Source: Micromonospora sp. MA102 (lineage in GTDB: Bacteria > Actinomycetota > Actinomycetes > Mycobacteriales > Micromonosporaceae). From it: a stretch of DNA of 64,000 bases. The notes beneath the pieces were generated by a model. That model was not told where the DNA came from. It made no database searches and saw nothing but the letters and a program-made list of their open reading frames with translations. The position numbers were made by a program, and so were the translations under genes. Positions 16,670-24,275 of this stretch are shown here, piece by piece. Location of the stretch: NCBI RefSeq assembly GCF_025460765.1, contig NZ_JAMWEG010000016.1:81944-145943 (forward strand), in the 5' to 3' direction. Position 1 is the stretch's first letter. Each line of letters opens with the position of its first letter.

Positions 16670-17314
16670 TCAGCCGGCCAGGACGGCGGCCACCGCGGCG
16701 ATCAGCCCGTCCACCGTGCGGGTGGGCGCGAACCGGGTGTCCGACCAACGGCGTCCCCGGTGCAGCCAGACGCTGGGCAGCCCGACCGCGGTCGCGCCGC
16801 CGATGTCCGCCTCCGGGCTGTCACCGATCACCCAGGCCCCGCGCAGCGGCATCCGGGCCCGCTGGGCGGCCAGCGCGAAGATCCGCGGATTGGGCTTGCT
16901 GACCCCGGCCTCCTCGGAGATCACCCAGTCGGCGATGTAGCGGTCCAGCCCGGTCCGGCGGATCTTCGCGTCCTGCTGGCGGGACGTGCCGTTGGTGACC
17001 ACCACCGGCACCCAGCCGGCGTCGTCGGCGATTTGCAGCGCGCAGGCCACCAGCGGGTCCAGCCGGGTGAACGCCACCACGCCGTCGTGCAGCTCCTCCA
17101 CCAGGTCGATCGAGGGGATGCGCACGTCGTAGCGGTCGCGGATCGCGTCGGCGACGTCCCAGCGGTCGGTCAGGCCGTCGGCGTCGACGGAGAGCAACCA
17201 CTCGATGTCGCTGGGCGGAGCGCCGATGCTGTCCAGGAACCGCTCACCCCAGGCGCGGAACGGCCCCTCGCGGTCGAGCAGGGTGTTGTCCAGATCGAGC
17301 AGGAGCAACGGCAC
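16670..17314 (-). CDS. HAD-superfamily hydrolase
   Basis: This 214-residue protein has the HAD nucleophile motif DLDNTLLD at 7-14, Thr motif VVTNGTS, a Lys region GVSKPNP and the acidic motif GDSPEADIGGA. A helical cap lies between motifs 1 and 2, as in subclass I phosphatases (phosphoglycolate or nucleotide phosphatase type). The substrate cannot be assigned. It is followed by the RIO kinase start 161 bases downstream on the same strand and preceded by the nitrilase stop 59 bases away, so the three might be loosely co-transcribed. Confidence 0.85.
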   Translation of the reverse strand: MPLLLLDLDNTLLDREGPFRAWGERFLDSIGAPPSDIEWLLSVDADGLTDRWDVADAIRDRYDVRIPSIDLVEELHDGVVAFTRLDPLVACALQIADDAGWVPVVVTNGTSRQQDAKIRRTGLDRYIADWVISEEAGVSKPNPRIFALAAQRARMPLRGAWVIGDSPEADIGGATAVGLPSVWLHRGRRWSDTRFAPTRTVDGLIAAVAAVLAG

Positions 17315-17373
17315 TCGGGAACCCTACGGGACGGGGTGCGCGACCGACAGGCCCGAGGGCACCACGCCGTCCG

Positions 17374-18228
17374 TCACCCGACGAGCGTCGTTCGGGCGAG
17401 CCCCTGATCGGGCAGCCGGTCGGTGAGCATCGTGTGTGCGGCGCGGGTGGCGCCGAGGGCGGCCGGGTCGAGGGTCGCCACCAGCACGTCCTCGCCGGTG
17501 TCCGCGCCCCGGGCCAGGGGCCGGCCCTCCGGCTCGTAGACGGCGGCGCCGCCGTTGAACCGCCACGGGTCCGCGCCGCCCACGGCGTTGGCGAAGACCA
17601 CGAACATGGTGTTGTCCAGGGCGCGCGCGGCGTAGTAGAGGTCGCGGCGGTGCTCGGAGCCGGCCAGGTAGCCACTCGGGCAGAGGTAGCCGTGCGCGCC
17701 GGCGACCGCGGCGGCCCGGCCGTGCTCCGGGAAGCAGCCGTCGTAGCAGATGCCGAGGCCGAGCAGCCAGCCGTCGAGCAGGAGCGAGGCGCCCCGCCGG
17801 CCGGCGTCGAACAGCTCGCGCTCGCTGCTCCAGAGCTGCTGCTTGTCGTACGCGGCGGTGACCGTGCCGGTCGGGTCGACCAGCAGGGAGGAGATGGTGC
17901 GCCGCCGGTCGGGGTGGCGGACCGCCGCACCGATCACCACGCTGGCCCCGCCGTCGCGGGCGGCCGCGCGCAGCGGGTCCAGCCGCGCGTCGTCGACCCG
18001 GCCCTCGGGGTCGGCGGCCACGTCGGTGCCGGTCGGGTCGGCCCCCAGGGTCGGCGGGTGGTACGCGGGCAGGAACAGCTCGGGCAGCACCACCACCCGG
18101 GCGCCGGCGGCCCGGACGACGAGGCGGGCGGCCAGGGCGGCGTTGCCGGCGACGTCACCCGGGACGGGCTCGGCCTGCACGGTGGCCACGGTCAGCGGGC
18201 GGGTGGGCAGGGGCACGGCCTCGGTCAC
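17374..18228 (-). CDS. Carbon-nitrogen hydrolase (nitrilase superfamily)
   Basis: This protein of about 284 residues has the Glu-Lys-Cys triad of the nitrilase superfamily: Glu in VVLPELFLPAYH, Lys in YDKQQLWSSER and Cys in GLGICYDGCFPEH. Members cleave amides or nitriles such as omega-amides and carbamoyl compounds; the substrate is not evident. GTG 18228 was chosen; ATG 18267 would add 13 residues. The divergent TetR gene and a palindrome in the 105-base gap suggest TetR controls this gene. Confidence 0.82.
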   Translation of the reverse strand: MTEAVPLPTRPLTVATVQAEPVPGDVAGNAALAARLVVRAAGARVVVLPELFLPAYHPPTLGADPTGTDVAADPEGRVDDARLDPLRAAARDGGASVVIGAAVRHPDRRRTISSLLVDPTGTVTAAYDKQQLWSSERELFDAGRRGASLLLDGWLLGLGICYDGCFPEHGRAAAVAGAHGYLCPSGYLAGSEHRRDLYYAARALDNTMFVVFANAVGGADPWRFNGGAAVYEPEGRPLARGADTGEDVLVATLDPAALGATRAAHTMLTDRLPDQGLARTTLVG

Positions 18229-18281
18229 CGGAGGATCGTAACCGGCGCAGCCGGCCGGGTCGATCATGCGAAACCGCATCT

Positions 18282-18301
18282 CAAGCCGTACGTACGGTTT
18301 G
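18282..18301. promoter_or_regulatory. Palindromic operator in the nitrilase/TetR divergent promoter
   Basis: The 20-base sequence CAAGCCGTACGTACGGTTTG is symmetric except for one pair; its core CCGTACGTACGG (18286-18297) is perfect. It overlaps a TTGCAT -35-like box (18299-18304) that is 17 bases from AACGAT (18322-18327), which ends six bases before the TetR GTG. This is the expected place for a TetR autorepressor. Confidence 0.65.
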
Positions 18302-18333
18302 CATCGACCGGTTCCACCTGGAACGATCGTGTC

Positions 18334-18906
18334 GTGCCCAGAGTAAGCCAGGACCAGCTCGACGCGCGCCGGCAGGAGATCCTCGGCGCCGCACGGGCCT
18401 GTTTCGCGCGGCACGGCTACGAGGGTGCCACCGTCCGGCGGCTGGAGGAGGCCACCGGGCTCTCCCGGGGCGCGATCTTCCACCACTTCCGGGACAAGGA
18501 CTCGCTCTTCCTCGCCGTGGCCGAGGACGACGCCGCGATCATGGTCGAGACCGTGGCCCGCAACGGCCTGGTCCAGGTGATGCGGGACCTGCTGGCCGGG
18601 GCGGTCTCCCCGGACACCACCGGCTGGCTCGGCAGCCAGCTCGAGGTCTCCCGGCGCCTGCGCACCGACCCCGCGTTCGCCCGGCGCTGGGCGGAACGCT
18701 CGGCCGCGATCGCCGAGGCCACCCGGGAGCGCCTGCTCCGCCAGCGGGAGGCCGGGGTGCTCCGCGACGACGTGCCGATCGACGTGCTGGCCCAGTTCCT
18801 GGAGCTGGCGTACGACGGGCTGGTGCTGCACCTGGCGATGGGCCGTCCCGCCGGTGACCTGGGCCGGGTGCTCGACCTGGTCGAGGAGGCCGTCCGCCGG
18901 CACTGA
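18334..18906 (+). CDS. TetR-family transcriptional regulator
   Basis: This 190-residue regulator has a TetR DNA-binding domain at residues 8-55, with the recognition region GATVRRLEEATGLSRGAIFHHFRDKDSLF. The HTH resembles AcnR, the aconitase repressor of corynebacteria, but no aconitase gene is adjacent, so the name is not used. The C-terminal half is a ligand-binding helical domain with weak similarity elsewhere. It is divergent from the nitrilase, and the shared 105-base gap carries a strong palindrome; control of both genes is inferred. The GTG start at 18334 may be leaderless. Confidence 0.85.
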   Translation: MPRVSQDQLDARRQEILGAARACFARHGYEGATVRRLEEATGLSRGAIFHHFRDKDSLFLAVAEDDAAIMVETVARNGLVQVMRDLLAGAVSPDTTGWLGSQLEVSRRLRTDPAFARRWAERSAAIAEATRERLLRQREAGVLRDDVPIDVLAQFLELAYDGLVLHLAMGRPAGDLGRVLDLVEEAVRRH

Positions 18907-19007
18907 CCGGCCGCGGATCTCGGTCCGGTAACTCGACCGCTCGGGGAGATCACCCCTGGCGGGCCTGCTCCACAATGAGCCGCGACCCCTCGCGACAGGA
19001 GCAGAGC

Positions 19008-19928
19008 ATGACAGTCCTCGCGGGCGACACCTGGGGCGTCCCCGGCCCCGTCTTCCTCCGCTGGTACCTCGTGGCGGCCGTCGTGCTGGTCGTCGGCGCC
19101 GTGGCGTACCGCTGGCGCGCGCTGGCCGGCACCCCCGTCCACGACGGTGGGCCGCTCGGCCCGCAGCAGGTGGCGTACCTCAACGGGGGCGACCAGCTCG
19201 CCGTCTGGACCGCGCTCGGCGGGCTCCGCAGCGCCGGCGCGGTCGGCGTACGCCCCGACCGGCGGCTCACCACCGGCGGCCCGCTGCCCGCCGGGGTCAC
19301 CCCGCTGGACCAGGCCATCCACCACGCGGCCCACCGGGGCCTGCGCTCCCGGGAGCTGGGCCAGGACGAGTGGGTCCGGCGCGCCCTCGACGAGCTGCGC
19401 GACGCCCTCGTGCGCCGCGGCCTGGCACTGGACACGGAACGGCGGGCGATGCTGCGCCGCGGCGCGCTGCTCGTCGGGGCCCTGCTCGCGCTCGGCTTCG
19501 TCCGGGCCTTCGTCGGCATGTCCAACAGCCGGCCCGTCGGCTGGCTGATGCTCACCCTGGTGCCGCTGTTCATCGCGTTCATCCTGCTCAACCGGGTGCC
19601 CTGGCGCACCCGCGCGGCCGACCGGGCGCTGCGCGAGCTGCGCCGCCAGCACACCTGGCTGCGTCCCTCCGCCGCGCCCGCGTACGCCACCTACGGCCCG
19701 TCCGACGCGGCCATGGGCGTCGCGCTGTTCGGCACGGCCACCCTCTGGAGCATGGACCCCGGATTCTCCGAGCAGGCCGAGATCCAGCGCCAGGCCATGG
19801 GGTCCGGCGGCAGCTCGGGCAGTTCCTGCGGAGGTGGCAGTTCCTGCGGGGGCGGCAGCTCGTGCGGTGGGGGCAGCTCCTGCGGGGGCGGTGGCGGCTG
19901 CGGCGGCGGTGGCGGGTGCGGCGGATGA
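19008..19928 (+). CDS. TIGR04222-type membrane protein with six-cysteine Gly/Ser C-terminal ladder (candidate RiPP-like substrate)
   Basis: This 306-residue protein has TM segments at about 17-35, 152-171 and 178-196. A 110-residue soluble loop lies between the first two and an Arg-rich segment follows the third. The positive-inside rule places the N-terminus outside and the C-terminal part in the cytosol. The last 33 residues contain the only cysteines, at 274, 280, 286, 292, 298 and 304, each exactly six residues apart in Gly/Ser. AGGAG seven bases before ATG 19008 fixes the start. The stop overlaps a DUF692/MNIO gene (ATGA); such enzymes modify Cys in peptide substrates, so the tail is a likely substrate (inference). 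The overall layout fits the TIGR04222 family as I recall it. Confidence 0.82.
   Translation: MTVLAGDTWGVPGPVFLRWYLVAAVVLVVGAVAYRWRALAGTPVHDGGPLGPQQVAYLNGGDQLAVWTALGGLRSAGAVGVRPDRRLTTGGPLPAGVTPLDQAIHHAAHRGLRSRELGQDEWVRRALDELRDALVRRGLALDTERRAMLRRGALLVGALLALGFVRAFVGMSNSRPVGWLMLTLVPLFIAFILLNRVPWRTRAADRALRELRRQHTWLRPSAAPAYATYGPSDAAMGVALFGTATLWSMDPGFSEQAEIQRQAMGSGGSSGSSCGGGSSCGGGSSCGGGSSCGGGGGCGGGGGCGG
19821..19928 (+). repeat. Six 18-bp tandem units encoding the Cys ladder
   Basis: Six consecutive 18-base units (the last includes the stop codon) each place TGC at the same position, giving S/G-S/G-C-G-G-G steps. Units one to four vary only at a few, mostly synonymous, positions. The exact register is maintained up to the stop, implying selection for cysteine spacing or recent unit duplication. 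Confidence 0.85.
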
Positions 19929-20746
19929 CGGCCGGACCGTCCGGTGTGGGCATCGGGTGGCGGGCGGAGATCGCCGGCTTCGTGGCCGGCCTGCCCGGGC
20001 TGCGCTTCGTCGAGGTGGTCGCCGAGACGGTCGCTCCGGCCGGGCCGCTCCCCGACGGCCTCGCCGAGCTGCGCGGGCGGGGCGTCACGGTCGTACCCCA
20101 CGGGGTGAAGCTCTCCCTCGGCGGCGCGGAGCCGGTCGACCCGGGCCGGGTGGCGCACCTGGCCGGTGTGGCCGCGGCGCTGGACGCGCCGCTGGTCAGC
20201 GAGCACATCGCGTTCGTCCGGGCCGGCGGCCTGGAGGCCGGTCACCTGCTGCCGCTGCCGCGCAGCCGGGAGGCGGTGGCCGCGGTGGTGGCCAACGTGC
20301 GCCGGGCGCAGGCGGAGCTGACGGTGCCGCTGGCCCTGGAGCCGATCGCCGCCCTGTTCGACTGGCCGGACGACGAGCTGGACGAGGCGGACTTCCTCAC
20401 CGAGATCCTCGACGCCACCGGGGCGCTGCTGCTGCTCGACGTCGCCAACGTGCACGCCAACGCCCGCAACCGGGGCGGCGACCCGGCCGCCCTGCTGGAC
20501 CGGCTGCCGCTGGACCGGATCGCCTACGTGCACGTGGCCGGCGGCGCCGAGCAGGGCGGCTTCTACCACGACACGCACACCGACCCGGTCCCCGCCGAGG
20601 TGCTCGACCTGGTCCGGGAGCTGTGCGACCGCCGCCGGCCCCCGGCGCTGCTGCTGGAACGCGACGGCCACTACCCGCCCGCCGACGAGCTGCGCGGCGA
20701 GCTGGACGCCCTGGCCGCCGCCTCCTCGTACCCGGTGGTCACGTGA
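19925..20746 (+). CDS. DUF692 family multinuclear non-heme iron oxidative enzyme (MNIO, MbnB/TglH-like)
   Basis: This 273-residue TIM-barrel protein of the DUF692 family keeps the expected metal-ligand residues: H59 (VVPHGVKLS), H94 in SEHIAF, E139 in LEPIA, D172 in LLLDVANVHANAR, H203 in YVHVAGG, D216 and H218 in YHDTHTDPVP, and E245 in LLERDG. Characterised members (MbnB, TglH and relatives) use two or three iron ions and O2 to rearrange or excise atoms around cysteine in ribosomal peptides. It overlaps the Cys-tail membrane protein by ATGA and the next gene by GTGA. This stoichiometric coupling strongly suggests a substrate, enzyme and partner set. The product chemistry is unknown. Confidence 0.9.
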   Translation: MTAGPSGVGIGWRAEIAGFVAGLPGLRFVEVVAETVAPAGPLPDGLAELRGRGVTVVPHGVKLSLGGAEPVDPGRVAHLAGVAAALDAPLVSEHIAFVRAGGLEAGHLLPLPRSREAVAAVVANVRRAQAELTVPLALEPIAALFDWPDDELDEADFLTEILDATGALLLLDVANVHANARNRGGDPAALLDRLPLDRIAYVHVAGGAEQGGFYHDTHTDPVPAEVLDLVRELCDRRRPPALLLERDGHYPPADELRGELDALAAASSYPVVT

Positions 20747-21192
20747 CCGGCGGGGGCCTGGCCGGGCGGCAGGCGGCGCTGGTCGCGGCGCTGGTGGCCG
20801 GCGGGCCGCTGCCGCCCGGGTTCGCCGCCGCGCCGGTGGAGGCGGCCCGGCGGGCGCTGCTGCGCAAGCGGGCCGGCGACGTGGCCCGGCACTGGCCGCT
20901 GCTGGCCGCCGGCCTCGGCGACGCCTGGCCGGCCACCTTCGCCGGCTGGGCGGCCGGTCGGCCCACCAACGGCTCGCTGCGCGACGGCTGGGACCTGGCC
21001 CGGGAGCTGCGCGACCGGGGCACGCTGCCGCCGCTGGGCGCGGAGGAGCTGGCCGCCCGCGAGGCGGCGAGCCGCTACGACGGCCGCACCGCCCCCCGGC
21101 CCCGCCGGCTGCCGGCCGTCGCCTGGGCCGGCGGCGCCGTCGCGGCCCAGCTCGCCGGCCGGGTACGCCTGCTCCGGCCCGCGTCGCGCTGA
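20743..21192 (+). CDS. Small helical partner protein of the MNIO (putative BufC/MbnC/TglI-type function)
   Basis: This 149-residue Ala/Arg-rich protein is predicted mostly helical. It carries an AALRKRAGDVARHWPLL-like segment and DAWPATFAGWAAGRP, faintly like the DUF2063-type partners that bind the precursor for DUF692 enzymes (MbnC, BufC, TglI). Gene position (immediately after the MNIO with a GTGA overlap) is the main evidence. The C-terminal 40 residues are basic with a short hydrophobic stretch (VAWAGGAVAAQLAGRV) that might touch the membrane. Similarity is too weak to name it. It ends 43 bases before an SDR gene, which may be unrelated. Confidence 0.6.
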   Translation: MTGGGLAGRQAALVAALVAGGPLPPGFAAAPVEAARRALLRKRAGDVARHWPLLAAGLGDAWPATFAGWAAGRPTNGSLRDGWDLARELRDRGTLPPLGAEELAAREAASRYDGRTAPRPRRLPAVAWAGGAVAAQLAGRVRLLRPASR

Positions 21193-21235
21193 GAGCGGGT
21201 GGCAGGCGCTGCCGGGGTACGGCAGGATCGACGGT

Positions 21236-21997
21236 ATGGATCTCGGACTCGCCGACCGGGTGTACGTGCTGACCGGCGCCTCGGGCGGCCTCGGCTTCGC
21301 CACCGCCGAGCAGCTCGTGGCCGACGGTGCCCGTGTGGTGATCTCGTCCCGGGCCCCGGAGCGGGTCGCCGCCGCCGTCGAGGCGCTCGGCGGGCCGGAG
21401 CGGGCGATCGGGCTGACCGCCGACCTCACCGACCCGGGCACCCCGGAGCGGCTCGTCGCGGCGGCACGCGAGCGGTTCGGCCGGCTCGACGGGGCGCTGA
21501 TCTCGGTCGGCGGCCCGCCCCGGGGCACCGCCGCCCAGATCACCGACGAGCAGTGGCGGGAGTCCTTCGAGACGGTTTTCCTGGGCAGCGTCCGCACCGC
21601 GCGCACGGTGGCCGCCGCGCTCACCGACGGGGGCGCCGTCGGGCTGGTGCTGTCCACCTCGGTCCGCGGCCCGCTGCCCGGGCTCGGCATCTCCAACGGC
21701 CTGCGCCCCGGCCTGGCCGGGGTCGCCAAGGACCTGGCCGACGAGCACGGCCCCCGCGGCGTCCGCGTGGTCAGCCTGCTGCCGGGGCGGATCATGACCG
21801 ACCGCAACCAGGAGCTGCTGGCCGCGAGCGGCGACGCGGAGCGGGCCCGCGCCGAGGCCGAGGCGTCGATCCCGCTGGGCCGTTTCGGCGACCCCGCCGA
21901 GTTCGGCCGGGTGGCCGCCTTCCTGCTCTCCCCCGCCGCCGGCTACGTCACCGGGGTGACCGTGCCGGTCGACGGCGGCGCGCTGCGCGGCCTGTGA
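21236..21997 (+). CDS. SDR-family oxidoreductase-like protein lacking the YxxxK catalytic pair
   Basis: This 253-residue Rossmann protein has an intact nucleotide loop TGASGGLG at 13-20 and the usual C-terminal end (YVTGVTVPVDGG). Where classical SDRs have Tyr-x-x-x-Lys, this one reads ISNGLRPG: Ser153 replaces Tyr and Arg157 replaces Lys. The NNAG region is SVGGPP. Ser140/142 in VLSTS occupies the catalytic Ser position. This variant recurs in a known divergent SDR subgroup annotated loosely as FabG-like; reduction chemistry is unproven. GGCAGGA eight to nine bases upstream supports the ATG. The stop overlaps the glycosylase start (GTGA). Confidence 0.82.
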   Translation: MDLGLADRVYVLTGASGGLGFATAEQLVADGARVVISSRAPERVAAAVEALGGPERAIGLTADLTDPGTPERLVAAARERFGRLDGALISVGGPPRGTAAQITDEQWRESFETVFLGSVRTARTVAAALTDGGAVGLVLSTSVRGPLPGLGISNGLRPGLAGVAKDLADEHGPRGVRVVSLLPGRIMTDRNQELLAASGDAERARAEAEASIPLGRFGDPAEFGRVAAFLLSPAAGYVTGVTVPVDGGALRGL

Positions 21998-22692
21998 CCC
22001 GCGAGCCGAGGGACGGGCGACGGCGTCGACCCGGGGACGGCCGGCCCGGGGCGCCTGCGCCCGGCGCCACCCGGCCCGGGGCGGCCGAGCCGGACCCGGC
22101 GCCGGCCGCGGTGGCCGGGCCGGACCCGGCGGCCGCCACGCGCCGGTATCCCCGGCCGACGAAAGAGCAGCTCGCGGAGGCGGCCGACAAACTGCTGCCG
22201 GATCTGATCGCGCCGGGGCTGGACGTGCTGTTCGTGGGGATCAACCCGGGCCTGTGGTCGGCGGCCACCGGCTGGCACTTCGCCCGCCCGGGTAACCGGT
22301 TCTGGCCCGCGCTGCACCGGGGCGGCTTCACCCCGCGGCAGTTGCACCCCAGCGAGCAGGACGAGCTGCCCCGCCTCGGGCTGGGCATCACCAACATGGT
22401 GGCCCGGGCCAGCGCCCGCGCCGACGAGCTGACCGCCGAGGAGCTGGTCGCGGGCGCGCGGGAGCTGACCGCCAAGGTGGCGCGCTACCGGCCGCGCTGG
22501 GTCGCGGTGGTCGGCGTGACCGCGTACCGGATCGGGTTCGCCCGGCCGAAGGCGGGCTTCGGGCCGCAGCCGGAACCGCTCGCGGCGGCCCGCCTGTGGG
22601 TGCTGCCCAACCCGAGCGGCTTGAACGCGCACTTCACCCCGGAGACGCTCGGCGCCGCGTTCGGTGAGCTGCGGGCCGCGGTCGCCGGCTAA
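21994..22692 (+). CDS. mug: G/U mismatch-specific DNA glycosylase (MUG/TDG family)
   Basis: This 232-residue protein contains the MUG/TDG motifs LFVGINPGLWSAATGWHFARPGNRFW (active-site block) and LPNPSGLNAHFT (intercalation block), with a 60-residue Pro/Ala-rich N-terminal extension. The enzyme excises uracil or thymine mispaired with guanine. In MUG the water-activating residue is the Asn within GINPG, present here. GTG 21994 overlaps the SDR stop (GTGA), hence co-translation, although the two have no known functional link. It is convergent with merR across seven bases. Confidence 0.85.
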   Translation: MTREPRDGRRRRPGDGRPGAPAPGATRPGAAEPDPAPAAVAGPDPAAATRRYPRPTKEQLAEAADKLLPDLIAPGLDVLFVGINPGLWSAATGWHFARPGNRFWPALHRGGFTPRQLHPSEQDELPRLGLGITNMVARASARADELTAEELVAGARELTAKVARYRPRWVAVVGVTAYRIGFARPKAGFGPQPEPLAAARLWVLPNPSGLNAHFTPETLGAAFGELRAAVAG

Positions 22693-22699
22693 GCCGCGG

Positions 22700-23479
22700 T
22701 CAGTCCGGCCGCTCCGGCAGCCGCTCCATCCGGTTCCAACCGGTCCAGCCACGGTCGCGCATCAGCTCCACCAGCCGCTCGGCCCGCGGGTCGGTCTCGA
22801 CGGCGAGCGCGTCCAGCAGGTCGTACGGCAGATCGTCGTGCGCCTCCTCGCCGACGACGAGGTCACCGGACCGGTACGCCTGCTCGGCCAGGGCCGCCAG
22901 GATGTCGGCGGCCTCCGCCAGGAGCGACTCGTCGCCCGTGTCGCTGTCGAAGATCTCGGACAGCACCCGGTAGAGCCGGACGAGTTGCGGGTCGTCGAGC
23001 TGCGCGAGTTTCGCGGGGATCCACTCGCGGACCTGATCGGGCCACCGGGCCGCGACCAGGATCCAGCCGTTCCGCTCGGCCTCCACCATCCGCTCCGACG
23101 CTCCGATGTCCCGGAGCCGATCGAGGTAGGCGACCACCTCCGGCGGGAGCGCCAGGCTGTGCCCGGCGGTGAGCTGCGCGATCTGCTTGCGGCTGGTCTC
23201 CAGCCGTTCGATCTCCTGGCACAGGTGGTCGTCGATCCGCCGGACCGCGTCGGCGAAGGCCGCCGGGTCAGCGTCGAGCATCCGGCTGATCCGTGACAGC
23301 GGAACGCCGGCGTCGGCGAGGGTGCGGATCTTGATGAGCGACACGACCGCCGTCGCCCCGTACCGCCGGTAACCGGAGGCGTCCCGCTCCGGCTCGGGCA
23401 GCAGCCCGATCTGGTGGTAGTGCCGCACCGCCCGCACCGTGACGCCGGCGTACGCCGCCAGTTGACCGATCGTCAGCAT
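22700..23479 (-). CDS. MerR-family regulator of the adjacent ABC exporter
   Basis: This 259-residue regulator has a MerR winged-helix domain at 1-70 (LTIGQLAAYAGVTVRAVRHYHQIGLLPEPERDA in outline), a coiled coil (about 80-115) and a C-terminal effector domain of about 140 residues. That domain is unlike the TipAS fold and lacks Cys ligands, so it probably senses an organic compound. It is the last gene of a leftward unit with the ABC-2 permease (34 bases upstream) and ATPase. The operator before the ATPase has the 19-20-base promoter spacer typical of MerR activation, implying drug-induced export with autoregulation. Confidence 0.88.
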   Translation of the reverse strand: MLTIGQLAAYAGVTVRAVRHYHQIGLLPEPERDASGYRRYGATAVVSLIKIRTLADAGVPLSRISRMLDADPAAFADAVRRIDDHLCQEIERLETSRKQIAQLTAGHSLALPPEVVAYLDRLRDIGASERMVEAERNGWILVAARWPDQVREWIPAKLAQLDDPQLVRLYRVLSEIFDSDTGDESLLAEAADILAALAEQAYRSGDLVVGEEAHDDLPYDLLDALAVETDPRAERLVELMRDRGWTGWNRMERLPERPD

Positions 23480-23513
23480 GCCCTGATCCTGCCCTCCACC
23501 GCCCGGCGCCGGG

Positions 23514-24275
23514 TCAGGAGATCTTGCGACGGTAGGAGATGCCGGCGAACACGTAGGCCACGACGAGGATGCCGACGCACCAGGCGAGGGCGATCCAGAT
23601 GTCGGTGCCGACCCGCTGCTGGGTGAACAGGTCCCGGATCGCGTTGACGATCGAGGTCACCGGCTGGTGCTCGGCGAACGCGCGCACCGGGCCGGGCATG
23701 GACCCGGTGGGCACGAAGGCGGAGCTGATGAACGGCAGGAAGACCAGCGGGTAGGAGAACGCGCTGGCGCCGTCGACCGACTTCGCGGTGAGGCCGGGGA
23801 TCACCGCGATCCAGGTCAGCGCCAGGGTGAACAGGAGCAGGATGCCGGCGACCGCGAGCCACGCCAGCACGCCCGCACCGGTGCGGAAGCCGATGAGCAG
23901 GGCGACCCCGATCACGACCACGAGCGAGATCAGGTTGGCGACCAGCGAGGTCAGGACGTGCGCCCACAGCACAGCGGACCGCGCGATCGGCATGGACTGG
24001 AACCGTTCGAAGATGCCGCCCTGCAGGTCCAGGAAGAGCCGGTAGGCGGTGTAGGAGATGCCCGAGGCGATCGTGATGAGCAGGATGCCGGGCAGCAGGT
24101 AGTTCACGTACGAGTCGGACCCGGTCTCGATCGCACCGCCGAAGACGTAGACGAACAGCAGCAGGAAGGCGATCGGCATGATCGCGGTCGTGATGATGGT
24201 GTCCGGGCTGCGGGCGATGTGGCGCAGCGAGCGGCCCAGGAGGACGGCGGTGTCGCCGAGGAAGTGCTTGTTCAT
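23514..24275 (-). CDS. ABC-2 family transporter permease (DrrB-like)
   Basis: This 253-residue protein has six predicted TM segments. The ABC-2 signature is at the end (FLPFISSAFVPTGSMP, then FAEHQPVTSIVNAIR), typical of DrrB-like drug exporters. Pairing with the ATPase is by an ATGA overlap. Together they would export a drug or lipid-like compound, powered by the ATPase, under the MerR gene downstream. The substrate is unknown. Confidence 0.9.
   Translation of the reverse strand: MNKHFLGDTAVLLGRSLRHIARSPDTIITTAIMPIAFLLLFVYVFGGAIETGSDSYVNYLLPGILLITIASGISYTAYRLFLDLQGGIFERFQSMPIARSAVLWAHVLTSLVANLISLVVVIGVALLIGFRTGAGVLAWLAVAGILLLFTLALTWIAVIPGLTAKSVDGASAFSYPLVFLPFISSAFVPTGSMPGPVRAFAEHQPVTSIVNAIRDLFTQQRVGTDIWIALAWCVGILVVAYVFAGISYRRKIS

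Noticed and set aside
18334..18906. Naming the TetR regulator AcnR
   Set aside because: HTH resemblance only; no aconitase gene adjacent and the palindrome differs from the known AcnR box as I remember it.
19821..19928. Tandem repeats as a CRISPR array or minisatellite
   Set aside because: Units are contiguous without spacers, in frame, and end exactly at the stop codon of a coupled gene.
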